Shown here: piece after piece, positions 49,899 to 58,232 of the stretch
How positions within the stretch are numbered: position 1 is the first letter of the stretch
Layout of the letters: each line of letters opens with the position of its first letter
Assembly (NCBI GenBank): GCA_963807225.1
Contig: CAWEAD010000005.1
Coordinates: forward strand, 992,001-1,056,000
Direction: 5' to 3'
From: JAGVGT01 sp963807225
Lineage (GTDB): Bacteria; Desulfobacterota; Desulfobulbia; Desulfobulbales; JAGXFP01
Length of the DNA stretch: 64,000 nucleotides
Translations under genes and position numbers: made by a program
The notes under the pieces: generated by a model
What the model was told of the DNA's origin: nothing
Databases searched by the model: none
The model's input: only the letters and a program-made list of their open reading frames with translations

Positions 49899-50132
49899 AT
49901 GATGAAGACGCTGGTAGTTAAAACCAACCCTCTAGGCAAGGAAGTAGAAATTGAAGTCAAAAAAATATACGAAGAGAGCCCTGGAAAGTGGGTGGCCGAG
50001 GTGGATGAAGCAGAGGTTCACCACGCATACGAAGAGTTGTGCGGCGACAGAAAAGATTGTTCGTACGAAAATATGCACGCACAAGCGGATCTGGATGATG
50101 ATGGAAAAGAATACCGCATCTTGAAAGTTTAA
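49899..50132 (+). CDS. Small uncharacterised acidic protein (77 aa)
   Basis: A strong GAGGAGGTATAT site precedes tandem ATGs (49899, 49902). The product is acidic: KTLVVKTNPLGKEVEIEVKKIYEES, split by position 3-27, then EVDEAEVHHAYEELCGDRKDC and ADLDDDGKEYRIL. The end looks like a short calcium-binding-like loop but is too short to call. AT content is higher than in the neighbours. There are no recognisable family members; the gene appears real because of its ribosome site and codon use. Confidence 0.6.
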   Translation: MMKTLVVKTNPLGKEVEIEVKKIYEESPGKWVAEVDEAEVHHAYEELCGDRKDCSYENMHAQADLDDDGKEYRILKV

Positions 50133-50494
50133 TTCATACGGCATGGCGGTTATTCCATGACGGTACCTATATCGCGATGACTTGAGAACTGTTGATCCGC
50201 CAACGCTATAATCAGTTTTTTCTTACCTAACAAATGGAGATTAGTTAGTCGCTTGCAGTAGGGAGGCTTCAATTGTATATCCCGGATTCCTAATCTGCGC
50301 CTCTTTGGCGTTAATGGTAGACTTTTACTTAAGTGAGTATGCCGCTTTACTCCCACGGGCCGTTTTCTGTAGCCAAATAAAAAATGTGGCATCTCAAGAT
50401 CCGACCCACATTGTCACTTGTATTAGAGACACGGCGGGGAGTGAAAGCTTTTGGGGGCCGAGATGGTAACGCTCAGGGGATTTTTACAGTTCAA
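50133..50494. other. Intergenic region, no gene recognised
   Basis: These 362 bases lie downstream of both the small acidic gene and the polyamine operon. An open frame on the minus strand (50150-50392) has no ribosome site and an unusual composition. No convincing terminator was seen. Confidence 0.4.
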
Positions 50495-51631
50495 TCAGGA
50501 AAGGCGGGTTTTGAAATCCTGGTAACCGAACTCGCGGACGATTACCACCTCGCTGGATTCCGAATCGTAGATCCCGATGGATGGCAGGTTGATACCGTTG
50601 AAGGTGGTGTTTTTGACCATGGTATAGTGGGCCATGTCGGTGAAGACCAGGCGGTCGCCTGGTTCCAAAGGTTCCGGGAAGGAGTAGTCTCCGACTATGT
50701 CGCCGGCCAGGCAGGTATTGCCGGTCAGCCGGTAGGTGTGGGGGAACTCGTCGGGCTGGCCCGCGCCGATGATCTGGGGCCGGTAGGGCATGGCCAGGAC
50801 ATCCGGCATGTGAGCCTCGGCCGAAGTGTCAAGGATGGCGATCCGCATCCCGTTATCGACCAGATCCAAGACTGAGGCGATCAGGTAACCGGTGTTCAGG
50901 GCGACGGCCTCGCCCGGTTCCAGATAGATCTGCAGGTCGTATTTATCCCGGAATTTTTCAATCAAACTGCAGAGCAGCTCCACATCGTAGCCGGGTTTGG
51001 TGATGTGATGGCCGCCGCCGAAATTCAGCCATTCCATTTGCGGCAATAAATTCCCGAATCTCTCTTCCACATGTTCCAGCACCCGCGCCAGGGTGTCGGC
51101 CCCCTGTTCGCACATTACGTGAAAGTGCAACCCCGAGATTCCGGTCAGATCTTTGCCGGCCATATCTTGAGCCCGGATGCCCATCCTTGAGCCCGGGGCG
51201 CAGGGGTCGTAGAGGGCAACTTCAACCTCCGAATATTCCGGGTTGAGCCGCAAGCCGCATTTCTTGCCGGCGGCTAACGGTCCGTATTTTTGCCATTGGG
51301 ACCAGGAGTTGAAGACCAGATGGTCGGAAAGGAGGACTATTTCATCGAATTCGTCTTCCCTGAAGGCCGGCGAGAAAGTATGGACCTGACCGCCGAACTC
51401 CTCGCGGCCCAGTTTTGCCTCGTTCAGGCCGCTGGCGCAGATGCCGGGCAGATACTCGCGGATCAGCGGAAAGAGGCTGAACATGGCGAAACCCTTGAGG
51501 GCCAGGAGGATCCTGGCTCCGGTCCGGGCCTGCACCTGGCCCAGCAGCCGGCAGTTGGCCTCGACCAGTTGCCGGTCCACCAGGTAGCAGGGGGTTTTTA
51601 CAGGGAGCCGTGAAAGTCGGTGATCTGCCAT
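50495..51631 (-). CDS. nspC: Carboxynorspermidine/carboxyspermidine decarboxylase
   Basis: This PLP enzyme of 378 residues (alanine-racemase fold) decarboxylates carboxyspermidine to spermidine. The PLP Lys is in ILLALKGFAMFSL; KTPCYLVDRQLVEAN is a typical N-terminus. GLHFHVMCEQGADTL, WLNFGGGHHITKPGYD and EPGEAVALNTGYL bind the phosphate and ring. The C-terminal segment DTSAEAHMPDVLAMPYRP carries the substrate-site residues. The start at 51631 overlaps the end of the dehydrogenase gene by 34 bases in another frame. It is the last gene of the speB-speA-dehydrogenase-decarboxylase operon. Confidence 0.92.
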   Translation of the reverse strand: MADHRLSRLPVKTPCYLVDRQLVEANCRLLGQVQARTGARILLALKGFAMFSLFPLIREYLPGICASGLNEAKLGREEFGGQVHTFSPAFREDEFDEIVLLSDHLVFNSWSQWQKYGPLAAGKKCGLRLNPEYSEVEVALYDPCAPGSRMGIRAQDMAGKDLTGISGLHFHVMCEQGADTLARVLEHVEERFGNLLPQMEWLNFGGGHHITKPGYDVELLCSLIEKFRDKYDLQIYLEPGEAVALNTGYLIASVLDLVDNGMRIAILDTSAEAHMPDVLAMPYRPQIIGAGQPDEFPHTYRLTGNTCLAGDIVGDYSFPEPLEPGDRLVFTDMAHYTMVKNTTFNGINLPSIGIYDSESSEVVIVREFGYQDFKTRLS

Positions 51632-52788
51632 GGCAGTCCGTGGATGTTCAAGGCAGCCATGAAGGGATCGGGGTCGAGCTGCTCCATGTTGAATACCCCT
51701 TCGCCGCGCCAGGCTCCGGTCAGCATCAATTTGGCGCCGATCATCGCCGGCACCCCGGTGGTGTAGGAGATGGCCTGGGACTTGACCTCGCGGTAGCACT
51801 CGGCATGGTCGCAGACGTTGTAAATGTACTTCTGCTGCACCTTGCCGTCCTTGATCCCTTCGAAGATGCAGCCGATCACGGTTTTGCCCGTATAGTTGGC
51901 GGCCAGTGAGGCCGGATCGGGCAGCAGAGCTTTTAAAAACTGGATGGGCACGATCTTATGCCCCTCGAACTCCACCGGATCGATTCTGGTCATGCCGATG
52001 TTCTGCAGCACCTCCAGATGTTTCAGGTAGTTTTCCGAGAAGGTCATCCAGAAGCGGATCCGTTCCAGCCCCTTGATGTTCTTGACCAGCGATTCCAGTT
52101 CCTCGTGATAGAGCAGGTAGCTTGGTTTTACTCCGGCCACCGGGTAATCGAAGTCGAGCCGCTTTTCCAGCGGCGCGGTCTCGATCCACTGCCCCTTTTC
52201 CCAGTACTTGCCGCGCTGGGTGATCTCCCGGATGTTGATCTCCGGGTTGAAGTTGGTGGCGAAGGCATGGCCGTGCTCACCGGCATTGCAGTCCAGGATG
52301 TCGATGTTCTTGATCGTGTCGAACAGGTGTTTTTGGGCATAGGCGCAAAAGACATTGGTGACGCCGGGATCGAAGCCGGAGCCCAGCAGGGCCATCAGCC
52401 CTGCTTTTTTAAAACGCTCCTGGTAGTCCCACTGCCACTTGTACTCGAACTTGGCCTCGTCGAGCGGCTCATAGTTGGCGGTATCCAGATAGTTGACCCC
52501 GGATTCCAGGCAGGCGTCCATTATGGTCAGGTCCTGATAAGGCAGAGCTACGTTGAGCACCAAGTCGGGTTGGAATTCCTTGATCAAGGCGACCAGCTCC
52601 GGGACCCGGTCGGCGTCGACCTTTTCGGTCCGGATCGGCCTGGGGATCAGTTTGGCGATGGCATCGCACTTGCTCTTGGTCCGGCTGGCCAGGCAGATCT
52701 CGCCGAAGACCTCGGGAACCTGGCCGCATTTTTGGGCGACCACGCTGCCGACGCCGCCGGCGCCGATGATCAGGACTTTTTTGGACAT
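51598..52788 (-). CDS. Carboxynorspermidine/carboxyspermidine dehydrogenase
   Basis: This 396-residue NADPH-dependent enzyme of the saccharopine-dehydrogenase family condenses putrescine (or diaminopropane) with aspartate semialdehyde. The Rossmann motif is VLIIGAGGVGSVVAQKC. Other features are ASRTKSKCDAIA, NVALPYQDLTIMDACLESGVNYLDTANYE and GSGFDPGVTNVF. No S-adenosylmethionine decarboxylase is nearby, so spermidine is made by this SAM-independent route. AGGTAACC lies before the ATG. A REP-like inverted repeat separates it from the speA gene upstream. Confidence 0.92.
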   Translation of the reverse strand: MSKKVLIIGAGGVGSVVAQKCGQVPEVFGEICLASRTKSKCDAIAKLIPRPIRTEKVDADRVPELVALIKEFQPDLVLNVALPYQDLTIMDACLESGVNYLDTANYEPLDEAKFEYKWQWDYQERFKKAGLMALLGSGFDPGVTNVFCAYAQKHLFDTIKNIDILDCNAGEHGHAFATNFNPEINIREITQRGKYWEKGQWIETAPLEKRLDFDYPVAGVKPSYLLYHEELESLVKNIKGLERIRFWMTFSENYLKHLEVLQNIGMTRIDPVEFEGHKIVPIQFLKALLPDPASLAANYTGKTVIGCIFEGIKDGKVQQKYIYNVCDHAECYREVKSQAISYTTGVPAMIGAKLMLTGAWRGEGVFNMEQLDPDPFMAALNIHGLPWQITDFHGSL

Positions 52789-52840
52789 TTGGTTACCTCA
52801 ACTTAAAAACACATGTATAAATACTTTTCAGGCCGATTAT

Positions 52841-52920
52841 CGTCATTCCTGCGGACGCGGGAATCCAGGATTTGCAATTAGTTCTCCGAGTTCAGGATTC
52901 CCGTTTTCACGGGAATGACG
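52841..52920. repeat. REP-like inverted repeat within the polyamine operon
   Basis: CGTCATTCCTGCGGACGCGG... on the left and TTCCCGTTTTCACGGGAATGACG on the right form an 80-base imperfect inverted unit (ends CGTCATTCC/GGAATGACG). It lies between the speA stop and the dehydrogenase start. It is a common GTCATTCC(C)-type palindromic repeat and may stabilise or process the mRNA. A degenerate relative is at 30165-30240. Confidence 0.65.
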
Positions 52921-52942
52921 CTCGAGTACTACCTGCTTTAAA

Positions 52943-54859
52943 CTAAAATTTCAAATAGGTATAGCCTTCCAGGCAGGCTTCATAGAAGTCGACCAGCTTG
53001 ACTCCTTCGCGGGGCTGGATCTTGCCGTGCTGGACCTGCCGGTCGATCTCCTTTTTGACATCCCGGGCCATCATGTCCGGGTTGTACTGCATGGTGGCCA
53101 GGACATTCTTGGCCGAGGTGCCCTTGATGACCTCTTCGATATAAAAATCCGAGGGGTCGTCATCGTCGCAATAGATATGGACCTCGTTGAGCCGGCCGAA
53201 GAGGTTATGCATGTCGCCCATCACATCCTGGTAAGCGCCGGTCAGAAAGAGGCCGATATAATAATCTTCACTCTTTTTCGGGGCGTGGAGCAGCAGGCTC
53301 TGGTCGAAACCGCTCTGGGAGATGAAGTGGTTGATCTTGCCGTCCGAATCGCAGGTGATATCGACGATGGAGCAGCGGACTTCCGGACGTTCGTCGAGGC
53401 GCATCACCGGCATGATCGGCAAGAGCTGGCTGATCGCCCAGGTATCGGCTGCAGACTGGAAGACCGAGAAATTGCAGAGGTACTGGCTGGCCTTCATCTC
53501 GGCCACCTGCTGGAGTTCCTCGGGGACGAAATCCAGCCCTGCCAGCATTTGGCTGATCCGGCTGATGATCTGCCAGTAGAGGGTCTCGATCCGGGCGCGT
53601 TCTTCCATGGAGATGACCCCGAGCTTGAAGGCGTTGATTACGTCGTTTTTGTTCTGCTGGGCGTCGTTGAAAATCTCCTGGTAGTTTTCCTCGGTCAGGG
53701 TTTCCGCCGCCTCCCGGATATTGGTCAGCAGGAAATGCTCGTCGGGGATTTCCTCGGTGGTGAATACACTGTTGGTTTGGTGGATGGTATCGACCACGTT
53801 GGTGATGACGCAGGAATGGTGGGCGGTGATGTAGCGGCCGCTTTCGCTGACGATGTTTGGGTGAGGCACGCCGACCTCGTCGCAGATCTGCTGGAGGCCG
53901 CTGACGATATCCTGGGCATACTCCTGCAGGCTGTAGTTGCGCGAAGAGTTGTTGGCCGAGCGTGAACCGTCGTAATCGACCCCCAGGCCGCCGCCGACAT
54001 CGAAATACTCGATCATGATCCCGGACAGGGCCAGATCGGCATAGATGCGGCTGGCCTCGGTCACCGCTTCTTTGATGATGCGGATATCGGGAACCTGGCT
54101 GCCCATGTGGAAATGGAGCAGTTTCAGGGAGCCGGTCATGCCGTGTTTCTTAAGTAGGGCGATGCCGTTTAAAATCTCGCTGCAGGTCAGGCCGAACTTG
54201 GCCCGCTCGCCGCTGGAGCCGGCCCAGCGACCGCTGCCCTGCACCGCCAGCTTGGCTCGGATGCCGATCAGCGGTTGCACCTTCATTTCCTTAGCAACTC
54301 GGATGATCAGCCCGAACTCGGAGATGTTTTCGACCACGATGATGTACTTGCGTCCCAGCTTGCGGCCCAGCAGGGCCAGACGGATATAGTCTTCGTCCTT
54401 GTAGCCGTTTAATATGGTCAGGGCTTCGGGGTTCTCGCTATAGGCCAGGGCGGCCATCAGTTCCGACTTGGAGCCGGCCTCCAGGCCGTGATTGAAAGGC
54501 TGCCCGGCATCGAGGATCTCCTCGACCACTTCCCGCATCTGGTTGACCTTGATCGGGTAGACCCCGCAGAAGCGGCCCTGGTAATCATGTTCGGCGATGG
54601 CCTCCCGAAAGGTGGTATTGATCCGCCGCACCTGGGAACGCAGGATGTCATGAAACCGCAAGACCGCGGGAAAGGCGATGTTTTGGTCGCGGATCTCCTG
54701 GATTACCTCCATGAAATCGATCCGGGGTCCGTCTTCCTTTTTTTCCGGCAGGGCGCAGAGGTGTCCCTGGTCGTTGACCGAGAAGTAACCGCTGCCCCAG
54801 CGTTCGACGTTGTAGAGTTCACTGATATCGGCTGGCGATATTTTCTTTTTAGGCGACAT
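52943..54859 (-). CDS. speA: Biosynthetic arginine decarboxylase
   Basis: The PLP-dependent enzyme of 638 residues converts arginine to agmatine. The family length is standard. Motifs include CGVYPIKVNQMREVVEEI, split near 98-116 with the PLP Lys in YPIKVNQ, NHGLEAGSKSELMAAL, LLHFHMGSQVPDI, YFDVGGGLGVDYDGS and VSESGRYITAHHS. The start overlaps the speB stop by 11 bases, showing coupling. Together with agmatinase it supplies putrescine for the carboxyspermidine branch encoded downstream. Confidence 0.95.
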   Translation of the reverse strand: MSPKKKISPADISELYNVERWGSGYFSVNDQGHLCALPEKKEDGPRIDFMEVIQEIRDQNIAFPAVLRFHDILRSQVRRINTTFREAIAEHDYQGRFCGVYPIKVNQMREVVEEILDAGQPFNHGLEAGSKSELMAALAYSENPEALTILNGYKDEDYIRLALLGRKLGRKYIIVVENISEFGLIIRVAKEMKVQPLIGIRAKLAVQGSGRWAGSSGERAKFGLTCSEILNGIALLKKHGMTGSLKLLHFHMGSQVPDIRIIKEAVTEASRIYADLALSGIMIEYFDVGGGLGVDYDGSRSANNSSRNYSLQEYAQDIVSGLQQICDEVGVPHPNIVSESGRYITAHHSCVITNVVDTIHQTNSVFTTEEIPDEHFLLTNIREAAETLTEENYQEIFNDAQQNKNDVINAFKLGVISMEERARIETLYWQIISRISQMLAGLDFVPEELQQVAEMKASQYLCNFSVFQSAADTWAISQLLPIMPVMRLDERPEVRCSIVDITCDSDGKINHFISQSGFDQSLLLHAPKKSEDYYIGLFLTGAYQDVMGDMHNLFGRLNEVHIYCDDDDPSDFYIEEVIKGTSAKNVLATMQYNPDMMARDVKKEIDRQVQHGKIQPREGVKLVDFYEACLEGYTYLKF

Positions 54860-55754
54860 TTCCTTCCTCTTCGTGCATGGCCAGGATCAGTTCCCGGACA
54901 ACCTTGGCGGCAAAAACTTCACTGTTGCCGGTGGGATCCAGAGCCGGCGCCAACTCCACCACATCTCCACCGACCAGTTTTTTGCCTTTAAGCGCCTTGA
55001 CTATAGCATTAAATGAATGGAAATCCTCGCCGCCCGCTTCCGGTGTGCCGGTGCCGGGCATGAAGGCCGGGTCGAAATAATCCAGATCGAGGGTCAGATA
55101 GATCGGTCTCTCACTGGAGATCTTTTCAATATAACTGATGAATCTGGATAAATCTTCATGCAGGGTCCGCTGGGCGCGCATCCAGTGGAACTCTTCCCTT
55201 GTACCGGACCGAATACCGAACTGGGCCAGTTGGTGCCCCGGACCGAAGTGATCCAGGCAGCGCCGGATGGTGGCGGCATGCGAGTAATGGTAGCCCTGGT
55301 AGCCGTCCCGCAGATCGGCGTGGGCGTCAAGGTGGAGCAGGAGCAGGTCGGGGAAGTCGGCCAGGGCCTTTTCGATGAAGAGGCAGGAAATCGAGTGTTC
55401 GCCGCCCAGGGCCAGAAATCTGGTCGAGCGGTCGACGCCCCCGGTCAGTGACGCGAAGGAGGCGCGGGCGGAGTTCCAGTCGGCCAGCGGCTCCCCGCAA
55501 TTACTCAAGGCCAGGTCGCCGAGATCGTAAAAAGGGTGAATTCCTTCGAGGTCGCGGTCCAGGTAGGGCGAATAGGTTTCGATATCGGTCGAGACCCTCC
55601 GGATGGCTTGCGGACCTGCGGCGGCGCCTTTTCGAAAACAGGCGGTGCCGTCGAAGCCCACCCCGACCAGGTTCAGGCTGGCGGCTTGGGGGGCATCGGC
55701 AACCCTGGCGCCCTGATAGGGAGGATGCGGTTCAAGGAGAAAATCGTTTCCCAT
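54849..55754 (-). CDS. speB: Agmatinase
   Basis: This binuclear manganese ureohydrolase of 301 residues hydrolyses agmatine to putrescine and urea. The metal-binding motifs are GGEHSISC, HLDAHADLRDGY and LDLDYFDPAFMPGTGTPEAGG, all intact. ATG 55754 is preferred (GGAG upstream, length typical); the frame extends to a TTG at 55802. It is first in the operon and its end overlaps speA. No arginase-specific features were seen. Confidence 0.92.
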   Translation of the reverse strand: MGNDFLLEPHPPYQGARVADAPQAASLNLVGVGFDGTACFRKGAAAGPQAIRRVSTDIETYSPYLDRDLEGIHPFYDLGDLALSNCGEPLADWNSARASFASLTGGVDRSTRFLALGGEHSISCLFIEKALADFPDLLLLHLDAHADLRDGYQGYHYSHAATIRRCLDHFGPGHQLAQFGIRSGTREEFHWMRAQRTLHEDLSRFISYIEKISSERPIYLTLDLDYFDPAFMPGTGTPEAGGEDFHSFNAIVKALKGKKLVGGDVVELAPALDPTGNSEVFAAKVVRELILAMHEEEGNVA

Positions 55755-55802
55755 TTCGGTCGGTACTCCGGCCCGGTGAAGGGCCACAGGTTGATACTGC
55801 AA

Positions 55803-56319
55803 AAAAACAATAATTACGGCACGTTAACCTGGCGTTTCTCCGTGTGATTTGGCAAAGCCGGAGAAAGTACACCTTATATCACGGTTCGTCAATAAATGTC
55901 AGTTAAATGGCGGAAAAAATCTTGCGGAAATCCCGCAACAAGCCAATGACCTGCCATGACGACAGGGTCCGTAGGGTGATATTTTGCGGATAACCAATTT
56001 GATCCGTTGCTTGCGGAACATCGATTGAAGACGATAGAAAGGATTCTACAAATGGTGTCGGGTGTTTCTTCAGTTCGATGAAGCTGAAGCCTGATGGTTA
56101 TAGAGATATTTGTTAATGCGGCTTGAAATCGGCGTCATAATTTACTGGATTCACAGAACCACCCAAAAATTGGCAAAATTATAAAAAGCGATTATAAATT
56201 CCGAGCATGTGTATTCTTAGGGGGGAGCATTGCCGACAGGAAGTTGTCAAAGTTAAGGATCCAACAGGTGATACAAGTCGAAAAGTCGCGGCAAGGCGAT
56301 CAAAAAACAGGAGAACGAC
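55803..56319. other. Divergent intergenic region, no gene recognised
   Basis: These 517 bases lie between speB (minus) and an outer-membrane protein (plus). They should hold both promoters. Small inverted repeats (CTTCAG/CTGAAG at about 56068-56089; CTTGCGGAAATCCCGCAAC at about 55921-55939) are visible. AT content is raised near 56100-56200. No sigma-54 consensus was seen. Confidence 0.4.
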
Positions 56320-56940
56320 ATGAAGAAAAAGGTATTTGTAATTGCCGGATGCATCATGCTTATTTTGCTTTCTACCAGCGCCTATGGTGAAGTCGAAAGG
56401 GGGTATATCGGCGGCAATTTGGGTCTAGGTTTTTTTAGCGATTCCTCGGCCACTAGCCAATACACACCCGGCTTGAATTACGATATTAAAGCAAATAATG
56501 GATTCGCGGTTGGCGCAGCGATTGGGTACGACTTTTATGGTTTTCCCAGGATCGAGGGTGAAATCGCCTACCAGAGCAACGCATTGGACAAGGCAGTAAG
56601 GGGTGCCAGGAAAGTGACATTACACGAGGATATCGACAGTCTTGCTTTCCTGGTAAATGGTTACTGGGATTTTAAAAATGATTCCTTCTGGACACCTTAC
56701 TTGAGTGTCGGTCTGGGTGGGGCACTGATCAATGTGGATGATAACAGCAAATATGTCGGCAACGATTACGCAGGCGTTTTTGCCTATCAGGCTGGTTTCG
56801 GTCTTGCCTACGCCGTCGATAAAAATCTCACTATTGATGCTAAATATCGCTATTTTGCCACCTCCAATCCTAAATTCAAGTTCGTGGAAATGGAATATGA
56901 AACCCAGAACGTATATCTAGGCATGAGATATTCCTTTTAG
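56320..56940 (+). CDS. Outer-membrane beta-barrel protein (206 aa)
   Basis: The signal peptide (1-23, ending SAYG) is followed by an eight-stranded barrel pattern: GYIGGNLGLGFFSDSS, GFAVGAAIGYDFYGFPRIEGEIAYQSN, YLSVGLGGALINV, FGLAYAVDKNLTIDAKYRYFAT and the terminal YLGMRYSF. This matches the OmpA-like/surface-antigen barrel superfamily (porin family of small opacity-type proteins). An AGGAGAACG site precedes the ATG. Base composition is more AT-rich than the flanking genes, hinting at acquisition, though this is weak evidence. It is followed by a hairpin terminator. Confidence 0.8.
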   Translation: MKKKVFVIAGCIMLILLSTSAYGEVERGYIGGNLGLGFFSDSSATSQYTPGLNYDIKANNGFAVGAAIGYDFYGFPRIEGEIAYQSNALDKAVRGARKVTLHEDIDSLAFLVNGYWDFKNDSFWTPYLSVGLGGALINVDDNSKYVGNDYAGVFAYQAGFGLAYAVDKNLTIDAKYRYFATSNPKFKFVEMEYETQNVYLGMRYSF

Positions 56941-56967
56941 GCATAAGGCAAGTTCAAGTTTCAAGTA

Positions 56968-57012
56968 AACCGCAAGCTGTGATGGCTCCAGGTTGCGGTT
57001 ATAGTTTTGCCT
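56968..57012 (+). terminator. Hairpin terminator
   Basis: AACCGCAA (56968-56975) pairs with TTGCGGTT (56993-57000), followed by ATAGTTTTG. It lies after the outer-membrane barrel gene. Confidence 0.6.
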
Positions 57013-57082
57013 GATGCATCGGGTTATGGGTAGAGTTGTAAAAAAAGCGATTATTAAATCACTCTCTCACCCTTGCCCCACC

Positions 57083-57787
57083 TCAGCAAAAACACCCCGA
57101 ACTGCCTCCAGGCAAAATACCGAAGGCTTGCAGGTGGCGGATCAGGTTGACGATGCCCATCAGGGCTACAACCAGGCCGGCGATACGCAACATGCGGACC
57201 CTGGCCTTCTGGCCGAGCCAGTGGGCGGCGGAACCGAAGAGGAAGAGGGCCGGTACGGTGCCGAGGCCGAAGGAAAGCATCACCAGCCCACCCTTGAGTG
57301 GTACTAGCGTTTGGGCGGCGGTGATCGCCATGGCATAGACAAAGCCGCAGGGCAGGAAACCGAAGAGCAGCCCCAGGGGCAGTGCGGCGAGTCCGGCCGG
57401 CAGCCGATGCAGGCGGGAAACCAACCCGGTCATCAGCTTGGCCGGGGAGGCGAACTCCAGCTTCATGAAGTTTAGGTAATGCAAGGCCCCGGCGGTGCCC
57501 AGGCCCAGAATGATGATAAAGAGGTCGGAGCCCAGCAGCAGCCAGCGGGTGAAGTTGTCGAAGCTTTCGGTATAGGCCATCAGCGAGCCGAGCCAGCCGA
57601 CCAAAAGACCGATGCCGGTATAGGTGATCAGTCGACCCAGGTTATAGAGAAGATGGAAGAGTACACCGCCCTGGCGGCCCGGACCTGAGAGGGAGAGAGC
57701 GGCGACGATGCCGCCGCACATGCCCAGGCAGTGACCTGAACCGAGAAAGCCGGTAACCAGGGCCATGGTGTAAAGAGGTTCAAACAT
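57083..57787 (-). CDS. TauE/SafE-like (UreH-domain) membrane protein of the cbb3 assembly cluster
   Basis: The inner-membrane protein of 234 residues has about six helices. Motifs are GFLGSGHCLGMCGGIVAAL near the N-terminus and PLGLLFGFLPCGFVYAMAITAAQT in the second half, both typical of the UreH/SafE group found beside ccoGHIS genes. The Cys/His in SGHCLGMCGG could bind copper. The C-terminus is Cys-rich (SSGCFC). Its start overlaps ccoS by 8 bases. A role in copper handling for cbb3 oxidase is inferred from context. Confidence 0.82.
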   Translation of the reverse strand: MFEPLYTMALVTGFLGSGHCLGMCGGIVAALSLSGPGRQGGVLFHLLYNLGRLITYTGIGLLVGWLGSLMAYTESFDNFTRWLLLGSDLFIIILGLGTAGALHYLNFMKLEFASPAKLMTGLVSRLHRLPAGLAALPLGLLFGFLPCGFVYAMAITAAQTLVPLKGGLVMLSFGLGTVPALFLFGSAAHWLGQKARVRMLRIAGLVVALMGIVNLIRHLQAFGILPGGSSGCFC

Positions 57788-57962
57788 CCTGACCTTTTCT
57801 TTCAGGTTGATCGTTGATCGGTTCGTCGTCGTCCAGCATCCGGTATTTGGGACCCTCGATATCGTCCAGCTGGCCCTTCTTGACGGCCCAGATGAAGATC
57901 AGCCAGGCGGCCAGGCCGAGGAAGGCGGAGAGGATGATCAGGATGATGATGGATGAGAGCAT
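57780..57962 (-). CDS. ccoS: cbb3 oxidase maturation protein CcoS
   Basis: This 60-residue protein starts at 57962; the longer frame upstream is not CcoS-like. It has one membrane helix (IIILIILSAFLGLAAWLIFIWAVKKGQ) split over 4-30 and the family signature QLDDIEGPKYRMLDDDE. CcoS is needed for haem and copper insertion into CcoN. The KYRMLDDD stretch is shared with the CcoQ-like protein at 62708. It is co-transcribed with the downstream SafE-like gene. Confidence 0.9.
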   Translation of the reverse strand: MLSSIIILIILSAFLGLAAWLIFIWAVKKGQLDDIEGPKYRMLDDDEPINDQPERKGQDV

Positions 57963-58232
57963 GGTTTCTAGTTGTTCATTTTCTTTGTTTGCCTTTAGGC
58001 CCGTTTTTTGGGTGCAAAGAAACGAACCAAAGAAAGGGCAGCCAATCACTTGGTCCCGCTACGCGGGACTTCCCTCTATTCCTTGTCACGGCCGGGCGAG
58101 AAAGAACTCGGGCCTAAAGGCCCTCTGACACCTTTCTCGCTTTTTCCGGCCACTCCGGCGTCATTGTGGCTGTGTGAAATGGCCTGATAAGGAATATACT
58201 GTTTAACATAAAAGGCTAAATCTCATCCCTGA
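57963..58232. other. Spacer with hairpins inside the cbb3 assembly cluster
   Basis: GTCCCGCTACGCGGGAC (58052-58068) and GGGCCTAAAGGCCC (58114-58127) are short perfect hairpins. The context GTGCAAAGAAACGAACCAAAG resembles widespread non-coding repeats of proteobacterial genomes. Only one copy is in this window, so the repeat nature cannot be shown here. Confidence 0.4.

Noticed and set aside
49700..49900. Possible tRNA or small RNA gene before the 77-residue protein
   Set aside because: No cloverleaf arms or conserved T-loop sequence could be found.
53027..53965. Plus-strand open frame of 312 codons
   Set aside because: Antisense of speA, whose motifs are complete.
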